Positions 8,536 to 14,487 of a stretch of 61,673 nt of DNA are shown here, in pieces. Source of the DNA: Bacteroidaceae bacterium (GTDB lineage Bacteria > Bacteroidota > Bacteroidia > Bacteroidales > Bacteroidaceae); the NCBI GenBank assembly GCA_017522915.1, contig JAFWXX010000030.1:1-61673 (forward strand), written 5' to 3'. The notes under the pieces were generated by a model. It ran no database searches and was not told the DNA's origin. It was given only the letters and a program-made list of their open reading frames with translations. The position numbers and the translations under genes were made by a program. Every line of letters starts with the position of its first letter. Positions within the stretch are counted from its first letter, which is position 1.

Positions 8536-8991
8536 TACTATCTTTTCCAGCCATACGCGGTCTGTATCATCGAATGTGTTTAGCCTCTCGCTGTCTATAT
8601 CCAGAACGGCCGTTATCTTGCCGCCGGCCTTGACCGGTACTACAATCTCGCTTTTCGATTCGCTGCTGCATGCTATGTGACCGGGAAACTTTTCGACGTC
8701 CGGGACGACCTGTGTCACTCCTTCTTTCCATGCTGTGCCGCATACGCCTCGCCCGAATGCAATCCTGCTGCATGCCAACGGCCCCTGGAAAGGCCCCAGT
8801 ACGAGTTCATCGCCAATGATACGGTAGAACCCGGTCCACCAGAACCCGAAGGTGAAGTGTATCATTGCGGCCACATTTGCCATGTTGGCAATATCGTCGC
8901 ATTCTCCCTCTACAAGTGCGCATATCTGCCTGTATAGCAGTGCATACTTCTCTTCCTTGCTTCCTTGTGAAATATGTAACTCTTCGGCCAT
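8518..8991 (-). CDS. msrC: Free methionine-R-sulfoxide reductase (GAF domain)
   Basis: A 157-residue single GAF-domain protein that reduces free methionine-(R)-sulfoxide with thioredoxin. The three family cysteines are visible in GPLACSRIAFGRGVCG and HIACSSESKSEIVVP. The start at MAEELHIS is an ATG; the longer reading frame would begin with TTG. It lies 32 bases after the LuxR-type gene and is probably the last gene of the feoAB operon. A GAF redox repair enzyme fits an iron and oxidative-stress context. Confidence 0.93.
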   Translation of the reverse strand: MAEELHISQGSKEEKYALLYRQICALVEGECDDIANMANVAAMIHFTFGFWWTGFYRIIGDELVLGPFQGPLACSRIAFGRGVCGTAWKEGVTQVVPDVEKFPGHIACSSESKSEIVVPVKAGGKITAVLDIDSERLNTFDDTDRVWLEKIVKTLQR

Positions 8992-9023
8992 AACTGTCAG
9001 CTGCAATTAGTATGGTTGTCTCT

Positions 9024-9614
9024 TTATCCGAAATCGGACATATCGACAAGCTTGTTCATTATAGCATATACCGTAAGTCCGGGGATACTGTTTATTCCTA
9101 GCTTCTGCGATATGTTGCGTCGGTGTGAAATGACTGTATAAATTGATATGTTGAACTCATCGGCTATCTCTTTGTTCGTCATTCCTTTCGCAACAGCCTT
9201 CAGTATGTCGCGTTCGCGTGCCGAAAGCTCGTTGATGTCGCTTCTCGGATTCTGTATGCACTCTTCTATAGCATTCCTTATCTTCTGTATTATGCGGCTG
9301 GCATTGTCGTATATGCCTATGCATTCGTCGTACTGGCGCAGGACACTCTCTTCGTAGTTGCTGTGCGTGAGGGCTACTATTGCCGCTTCGGAGCCTCCGA
9401 AGTAGGAACGCATATCGAACCTCTCGTTGAAGTCGATTACGGCCGGGTTGACAATTATCACATCGGCATTGTCGTTGCTGTTGTAGTAGCTGGGGTCAGC
9501 GAGTGTCTGCACGATAGTGAATTCCGGGTTCTTGCCTATAATGGCACTTATGCCCGATGCCACAATCTCCGACGGCTCAATCAGCACTACCTTGTATTTG
9601 CCTTCTCTATTCAT
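9024..9614 (-). CDS. LuxR-family regulator with an atypical receiver domain
   Basis: A 196-residue protein. The N-terminal receiver-like domain spans about 6-115. The C-terminal LuxR helix-turn-helix spans about 130-190 (LSARERDILKAVAKGMTNKE, then YTVISHRRNISQKLG). The residue expected to be the phosphoacceptor Asp is Asn56 (DVIIVNP), and the acidic pair at the top of the domain is reduced to one Glu13. Classical phosphorylation is therefore unlikely. No histidine kinase is adjacent. Its start overlaps the end of the hemerythrin gene by 8 bases, which suggests co-translation. Confidence 0.88.
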   Translation of the reverse strand: MNREGKYKVVLIEPSEIVASGISAIIGKNPEFTIVQTLADPSYYNSNDNADVIIVNPAVIDFNERFDMRSYFGGSEAAIVALTHSNYEESVLRQYDECIGIYDNASRIIQKIRNAIEECIQNPRSDINELSARERDILKAVAKGMTNKEIADEFNISIYTVISHRRNISQKLGINSIPGLTVYAIMNKLVDMSDFG

Positions 9615-10311
9615 GACATTTCTCCAATTTTTCTACCAGCGGAATAAGCAGCTTGTTCTCTATGAGAGAGTGCTTGCGGAGGTCATTCTCTACACTGTAA
9701 ATATCGTTGAGCAGTTCGAAACGCAACGGTGACGAGTACTCTTCGGTAAGGTACTTTATTATGATATTCTTGAGGTCGTTGAGCTTCTCGTTTATATTGC
9801 TGTGGTTGTGCTCGAACTGGCTTATGCTGTATTTCCCACGTTCCATGCACTTGTCGGCCATAAGGCTTTCGATGTAGGGGAATACAACATCCTCCTCGTA
9901 CATGAAATGGCTGTTGACCTCATTGTCGTAGTCGTCGTAGAACTTGTCGATGAGCTTGCGGCTCATTTCGTCAAGTTCATTTACCATTCTATGTATGCTT
10001 TCGTGTATTGCAGGGAAGCATACACCTGTATAGTAGCGGTGCGATGCACGGAGATATGTGGTTATGTTCTTTATGTCGCTTTTGCCGAGGCTTTCAACCT
10101 GCGGAACATACTCCCTGAACGAATATATATTGCATATCATAAGGAACAGGTCGGCCGATATTCCGTACCGTGTACATAGCTCGGCTACGGTCGCCTCGCC
10201 GAAGCCTAACCTTATGTCAAGTCTTTGAAGAATCGACAGCAGGCTGCTGTCGCAGGCAAGAAGGTCGGAAACCTTCATGCGTTTAGTGTATATCCTTGTC
10301 TTGTCGCTCAT
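9607..10311 (-). CDS. Hemerythrin-domain protein, RIC/ScdA-like
   Basis: A 234-residue protein. An N-terminal segment (about 12-65) resembles the ScdA N-domain but lacks its CC pair. A four-helix hemerythrin domain (about 85-230) has likely di-iron ligands in SHRYY, HESIH, HFMYEED, FEHNHS and KHSLIENKLL. RIC proteins (YtfE/ScdA) repair iron centres after nitric oxide or peroxide damage, while other hemerythrins bind oxygen or NO. It lies between feoAB and the LuxR regulator, so it may sense or repair iron damage, possibly as the signal input for the regulator. This link is inference. Confidence 0.85.
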   Translation of the reverse strand: MSDKTRIYTKRMKVSDLLACDSSLLSILQRLDIRLGFGEATVAELCTRYGISADLFLMICNIYSFREYVPQVESLGKSDIKNITTYLRASHRYYTGVCFPAIHESIHRMVNELDEMSRKLIDKFYDDYDNEVNSHFMYEEDVVFPYIESLMADKCMERGKYSISQFEHNHSNINEKLNDLKNIIIKYLTEEYSSPLRFELLNDIYSVENDLRKHSLIENKLLIPLVEKLEKCHE

Positions 10312-10344
10312 AATTCTTTTCTTTTTTCAGTTGTTCAGTAATGT

Positions 10345-12813
10345 TTATATAAGTCCGCCGATGGTATATGCCATATATCCGGCAATCCATGCGACTCCGG
10401 TGTTATATACAATGGAGAAGAGTGCCCACCAGCGGCTCTTCGTCTCGTCAGCTATTGTGGCTACAGTCGCTATGCACGGGAAGAAGAGCAGTATGAATAC
10501 CATGAATGCTGCTGCCGAGCGCGGTGTGAAGTCGCCCGAAGCCTTAAGGTCTTCTTCTATGCTCTCTTCGGAGTCGCTGCTGTATAGCACGCCAAGCGTG
10601 CTCACGACAAGCTCCTTGGCCGGAATGCTTGTCAATATTGCAATGCTTGAACGCCAGTTCTGTCCTAACGGCTCAAGAACAGGCTCTATAAAACATCCCA
10701 TCATGCCAATGAACGAACCCTTGTGAATACCCGCATCGGCAGTGCTCTCATTTTGCTCTGTACTCTGTACTCTTTGCTCTTTGCTCTTTGCTCTGTACTC
10801 TGTTCTCTGTACTCTGTACTCTGTACTCTGTACTCTTTGCTCTGTACTCTCATCCGGTCTGGGGTAGTAGCTCAGGAACCATATTACAATTGTAGAGAGG
10901 AATATTACCGTTCCTATCTTCTTTATGTATTGTGCGCACTTCTCCCACATGTGGCGCAATGTGGCGCGTAGGGTAGGCCAGCGGTATGGCGGAAGCTCCA
11001 TTACAAACGGGGTCTCGTCCTTCGAGAACTTTGTCAGGCGCAGGAGGCGTGCGGTAACGACTGCAACCGCTATTCCCAACAGGTATAGCCCGATAAGTAT
11101 GACCGGTGCATAACCTGGGAAGAATGCGGCACTGAAAAGGACAAGTACCGGCAATCGTGCGCTGCACGACATGAAAGGCGTGACAAGAACCGTTATAATG
11201 CGGCTGCTATGGCTCTCAATGGTTCGTGTGGCAATTATTGCAGGGACATTGCATCCGAATCCCATGAGCATAGGAATGAATGATTTGCCGTGAAGTCCCA
11301 TCTTGTGCATGAGACGGTCCATTATGAATGCGGCACGTGCCATGTAGCCAGAATCCTCCATAAGCGATATGAAGAGGTAGAGTATCAGTATCTGGGGAAT
11401 AAAGACCGCTACACTGCCTACTCCTCCTATGATTCCGTTGACAAGAAGGTCCTGTACTGCTCCTGAAGGTATAATCCTTGAGATAACTTCTCCTGCCCAT
11501 CCGAAGAGGCCTTCAATCCACTCCTGAGGGTATGCACCAAGCATGAATACGGAACTGAACATCACCCACATTACAAGCAGGAATATAGGGAAACCTAACC
11601 AACGGTTGGCTACAAGGCGGTCGATGCGTCGCGTCTGCTTGTGTGCATCGCTGCTTCCTGGCTTGAATGTCTCTTGCAGCGCACCGTTGACGAATCCGTA
11701 TTTGGCACCGCTTATGACAGTCTCAACGTCGGCACCGGCCTGCGCCTGAACCTTTCTTGCTCCGGCTTCAGCTATGTGCTGCCAGCGTGGCAGCTCAAGG
11801 CATCGTGAAAGTTGGTTCAAAGCCTCTTTGTCGCCTTCGAGAAGCTTGATAGCCCAATAGCGTACGGGAAATTGCTGCGGAAGGTTTTCGGCTTTATGAA
11901 GTTCGGCCGACAATGGCGCAATCTGCTCTTCGATAATGGTTCCGTAGTTTATGTGAATGTGGCGTATCGTGCTGTTCTGTCCCTCGAAGAGCTCAATTAT
12001 GGTGTCAAGCAATTTGTCGAGCCCCATTCCGCTTTTTGCAACTGTGGGTATCATGGGAATGCCCATCATGCCGCCCAAGTGCTTGTAGTCAATCTCTGCA
12101 CCCCCTGCAAGCAGCTCGTCATACATGTTGAGTGCCACAACGGTACGCAGGTTCATGTCAATGAGTTCCGTTGTAAGGTAGAGGTTGCGTTCAAGGTTCG
12201 ATGCCACAACGGAGTTTATTATGACGTCCGGTATCTGTTCGAACAGATGACGGCGCACATAGATTTCCTCCGGGGAATAAGCCGATATCGAATATGTGCC
12301 TGGCAGGTCGGTTATGTTGATTCTGTATCCCTTGTAGTTGAAGCTTCCGCGTTTTGCATCGACAGTAACACCGCTGTAGTTGCCTACATGCTCGTTCTGG
12401 TTTGCCAGTGCATTGAATATTGAAGTCTTGCCGCTGTTGGGGTTGCCTACCAAAGCTACATTTATGACATTGTTCCTCTTGGTCTTTATCTTGCGGAGCA
12501 TGCAGCTGCTGCAGCTCTCTCCGCTGCAACTGTCGCATACCGACTGGCTTGTGAACGTAGGTGCCGGGGTCAGCTCCTTTTTGGCTTCCTCTTCGGGAAG
12601 AACCTCTATCATGGCAGCCTCATTGCGCCTAAGCATTACGTCGTAGCCCATTATATGGTACTTCACCGGGTCGTGCATAGGTGAGTCGAGTACCGACTTT
12701 ACCTTCTCGCCGCGAATGAAGCCCATTTCCATTATACGCTTACGGAATCCTCCGTGTCCCGACAAACGCACAATCACCGCAGTTTCTCCGTTTTTCAGTT
12801 CCGACAGTTTCAT
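10345..12813 (-). CDS. feoB: Ferrous iron transporter, FeoA-FeoB fusion
   Basis: An 822-residue protein. FeoA SH3-like domain (1-75) and a Cys-rich linker (CDSCSGESCSSC, about 92-103) come first. The G domain follows with G1 GNPNSGKTS near 122, G2 and G3 DLPGT. The membrane core includes GFGCNVPAIIATR and the Gate regions. It takes up Fe(II) through the inner membrane. A 98-bp array of 7-base repeats is translated at residues 655-687 between membrane segments. It heads a probable operon with the hemerythrin, LuxR-type and msrC genes (33-base gap). An AT-rich palindrome at its promoter may be an iron-dependent operator. Confidence 0.95.
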   Translation of the reverse strand: MKLSELKNGETAVIVRLSGHGGFRKRIMEMGFIRGEKVKSVLDSPMHDPVKYHIMGYDVMLRRNEAAMIEVLPEEEAKKELTPAPTFTSQSVCDSCSGESCSSCMLRKIKTKRNNVINVALVGNPNSGKTSIFNALANQNEHVGNYSGVTVDAKRGSFNYKGYRINITDLPGTYSISAYSPEEIYVRRHLFEQIPDVIINSVVASNLERNLYLTTELIDMNLRTVVALNMYDELLAGGAEIDYKHLGGMMGIPMIPTVAKSGMGLDKLLDTIIELFEGQNSTIRHIHINYGTIIEEQIAPLSAELHKAENLPQQFPVRYWAIKLLEGDKEALNQLSRCLELPRWQHIAEAGARKVQAQAGADVETVISGAKYGFVNGALQETFKPGSSDAHKQTRRIDRLVANRWLGFPIFLLVMWVMFSSVFMLGAYPQEWIEGLFGWAGEVISRIIPSGAVQDLLVNGIIGGVGSVAVFIPQILILYLFISLMEDSGYMARAAFIMDRLMHKMGLHGKSFIPMLMGFGCNVPAIIATRTIESHSSRIITVLVTPFMSCSARLPVLVLFSAAFFPGYAPVILIGLYLLGIAVAVVTARLLRLTKFSKDETPFVMELPPYRWPTLRATLRHMWEKCAQYIKKIGTVIFLSTIVIWFLSYYPRPDESTEQRVQSTEYRVQRTEYRAKSKEQRVQSTEQNESTADAGIHKGSFIGMMGCFIEPVLEPLGQNWRSSIAILTSIPAKELVVSTLGVLYSSDSEESIEEDLKASGDFTPRSAAAFMVFILLFFPCIATVATIADETKSRWWALFSIVYNTGVAWIAGYMAYTIGGLI
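10753..10850 (-). repeat. Heptanucleotide array translated within feoB
   Basis: Fourteen consecutive 7-base units, AGAGTAC or AGAGCAA on the coding strand, with one variant. The frame cycles every three units and gives a heptapeptide-like product (STEYRVQ, STEQRVQ). The same units occur in noncoding DNA at 59345-59386, 61024-61044 and 61093-61106. Confidence 0.93.
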
Positions 12814-12910
12814 CTGTTACAGTCTCTATCCTTTCAGAAGCTGTTCGGGCTTCTAAAAGATATTTCCATAATGAGGCCTTTTCCTCTTTTTAAAAAGTTG
12901 TTCCAGCCCC

Positions 12911-12959
12911 TATTTTTGCATTTTATGCAAAAATACTCTTCTTTTGGAATAATGGCAAT
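12911..12959 (-). promoter_or_regulatory. feoAB promoter with overlapping palindrome
   Basis: On the minus strand a TTG box (12956-12958) precedes TATTTTTG (12928-12935) by 20 nt. An inverted repeat with 11-bp arms TATTTTTGCAT and a 3-base centre covers 12911-12935, that is, the -7 box and the transcription start. Its place suits a repressor site, for instance a Fur-like or redox regulator. The regulator cannot be named from sequence. Confidence 0.65.
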
Positions 12960-13063
12960 AGCTATCTTTTTTAAATTGAAACAATAATTAGTTATTTATG
13001 ACTATTAACGCCGAATGGAAAGATGTTGCGATGAAAAACAATCCGATTCATAATATTTTGTTA

Positions 13064-13094
13064 TTGCAGCCTTTGTAAGTTGACTCTATCTTTG
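13064..13094 (+). promoter_or_regulatory. Promoter of a candidate small transcript
   Basis: TTG (13064-13066), a 20-nt spacer and a consensus TATCTTTG (13087-13094) read rightward into a stretch without a gene. Confidence 0.65.
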
Positions 13095-13100
13095 CAATGT

Positions 13101-13222
13101 GAGAAGTCTGATGCTTCGCACGTGAATTAACCGAACAAATGAATTGTATTATCCCGCATCTGTGAATACAGAGCAAAAAAACAGAGGAGAACGTTTTAAG
13201 CCGGCGTTCTCCTCTGTCCTTT
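13101..13222 (+). ncRNA. Candidate small RNA of about 120 nt
   Basis: A consensus promoter ends at 13094 and a strong hairpin terminator lies at 13181-13217, so a transcript of about 120 nt is predicted. It can form a 5' hairpin GAAG/CTTC near 13103-13116. It holds only an 8-codon reading frame (13139-13165, MNCIIPHL). It could be a regulatory RNA or a tiny-peptide mRNA. It ends facing the 3' end of the basic secreted-protein gene at 13275. Confidence 0.45.
13175..13217. terminator. Terminator between candidate small RNA and basic-protein gene
   Basis: Arms of 13 bp (13181-13193 and 13205-13217, GAGAACG/CGTTCTC core). On the minus strand they are followed by a run of seven T, so it ends the gene at 13275. 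It may also stop the rightward transcript. Confidence 0.85.
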
Positions 13223-13274
13223 TCAACTAATCAATTCACTGTATGAAAGCAATGCTTTCTTTTTTATATGTTTC

Positions 13275-13661
13275 TTACTGTGCAACAAGTGACAGAAGTC
13301 CTACAATACCTACGAATGCACCTACTGCACCTACCACATTGGCTACATCGTTGTCGCAGCAATCTCTCCTTGGTCTTGGAGCGGGCTTTGGTCTTGGAGC
13401 CGGTTTGTTTACAATTACAACAGGACGTTGTGGCTTGTTTACTACAACAATCTTGTCGGGCTTGCCGTTTCGGTCGTTCTTCTTGTAGTTCCTGTTGTCG
13501 TTGTAACCCTTCTTGTTGTCCTTGTAATCTTTTATGTCTCCTTTCCTGTTGTCACGGTTTTCTACTCTTGGCTTGGCATTGCCTCTGTCATTCTTTGCCA
13601 TCATCTGTGCAGGCATAAGCATTCCGCCTATCAACGCTGCAATAACAATCATCTTCTTCAT
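13275..13661 (-). CDS. Small secreted basic low-complexity protein (paralogue A)
   Basis: A 128-residue protein. It has a signal peptide (about 1-22, IAALIGGMLMPAQMMA), then a Lys/Asn/Arg/Asp-rich stretch (23-75) and a Pro-rich basic stretch with VVNKP repeats (75-100). CCDNDVANVVG follows, and then a hydrophobic Gly/Val tail (about 108-127). Start 13661 is the ATG after the promoter at 13710; the longer frame runs into it. It is paralogous to the next gene upstream, with the same signal, the same IVNKP motif and the same tail. I do not recognise a function. The tail could anchor it in a membrane. Confidence 0.75.
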   Translation of the reverse strand: MKKMIVIAALIGGMLMPAQMMAKNDRGNAKPRVENRDNRKGDIKDYKDNKKGYNDNRNYKKNDRNGKPDKIVVVNKPQRPVVIVNKPAPRPKPAPRPRRDCCDNDVANVVGAVGAFVGIVGLLSLVAQ

Positions 13662-13709
13662 AGTCGTAATCTTTAAATGGTTAAACCTGTTTTGTCTGTT
13701 TGTCTGATG

Positions 13710-13766
13710 CAAATGTAGTGGCATAAAATACCCCTTGCAACGTTTATTTCCTATTCGTTAAAGGGG
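13710..13766 (-). promoter_or_regulatory. Promoter of paralogue A with inverted repeat
   Basis: CGTTG (13738-13742), 20 nt and TACATTTG (13710-13717) on the minus strand. An imperfect inverted repeat (13731-13766, CCCC...CGTT with AACG...GGGG) covers the -33 box. The matching site before paralogue B is perfect. Confidence 0.7.
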
Positions 13767-13856
13767 AAATGCCTAATTGATATTCGGGTTTTCCTCTGCC
13801 GGGCATTATAGAGTGAAATTCCATTATCCCTTATTTTCCGATTTGCCGGCAAAGTA

Positions 13857-13888
13857 ATGGGAGAACGCCGGTCGGTACGTTCTCCCAT
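13857..13888 (-). terminator. Terminator of paralogue B
   Basis: Arms ATGGGAGAACG and CGTTCTCCCAT around a 10-nt loop. The core GAGAACG/CGTTCTC is shared with the terminator at 13181-13217, so the whole gene unit seems duplicated. Confidence 0.75.
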
Positions 13889-13934
13889 CGATTCATTCGT
13901 TTATAAAAAGAATGCTTGCTTTATTATTAACTCA

Positions 13935-14294
13935 TTATTGTGATACTGCCGATACTATACCTATCAAACCTACCAAAGCTGCTGCTGCGCCTATAGCATC
14001 TGCTACATCGTTGTGGTGGCAGTGGTGGTGTCTGCGTGGCGGTGGGGGTGGAGGACAGTAGTGTGAATTGTAGCGTGGACGGTGCGGCTTGTTTACAATA
14101 ATCACCTTGTCACCTCTATGGCCTCTGTCGCCGCCTCTCTTGCCATGGTACCCTCTATGCTCTTTTCCGCCTCCTCTTTTTCCTCCTCTCTGTTCAACTC
14201 TAGGCCTTTCTCTACGGCCCCTGTCATTGCTTGCCATCATCTCTGCAGGCATTAGCATTGCACCTATCAATGCTGCGATAATGATTTTCTTCAT
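13935..14294 (-). CDS. Small secreted basic His/Gly/Arg-rich protein (paralogue B)
   Basis: A 119-residue protein. It has a signal peptide (about 1-22), an Arg/Gly/Lys-rich stretch (25-65), VIIVNKPHRP, a Pro run followed by RRHHHCHHNDVADAIG, and a hydrophobic tail (about 100-118). The His/Cys cluster could bind metal; this is inference. Start 14294 follows the promoter at 14343. Its tail and signal match paralogue A. The function is unknown. Confidence 0.75.
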   Translation of the reverse strand: MKKIIIAALIGAMLMPAEMMASNDRGRRERPRVEQRGGKRGGGKEHRGYHGKRGGDRGHRGDKVIIVNKPHRPRYNSHYCPPPPPPRRHHHCHHNDVADAIGAAAALVGLIGIVSAVSQ

Positions 14295-14342
14295 AGCTGT
14301 AATCTTTAAATGGTTAAACATCTTTTCTCTGTTTGTCTGCTG

Positions 14343-14400
14343 CAAAGTTATCGGCATAAAATTCCCCCTGCAACGTTTATTTCCTATTCGTTGCAGGGGG
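14343..14400 (-). promoter_or_regulatory. Promoter of paralogue B with perfect inverted repeat
   Basis: CGTTG (14371-14375), 20 nt and TAACTTTG (14343-14350). A perfect 12-bp inverted repeat (14364-14375 and 14389-14400, CCCCCTGCAACG) covers the -33 box. The 13-nt centre is identical in both paralogues, so a common regulator is likely. Confidence 0.7.
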
Positions 14401-14487
14401 AATTCCTAATAGTGTGTAGGGCTTTCCCTTATATCACCTGTCTGGATGAAGTGAATTTATATCAGCCCTGTTTAATGAAACTTGCTT

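Noticed and set aside
9363..9647. Plus-strand frames opposite the LuxR and hemerythrin genes
   Set aside because: They are shadows of the real minus-strand genes and have no start signals.
10753..10850. Frameshift or assembly error in feoB
   Set aside because: The reading frame continues intact into conserved FeoB sequence on both sides, and the same repeat units occur elsewhere in the window.
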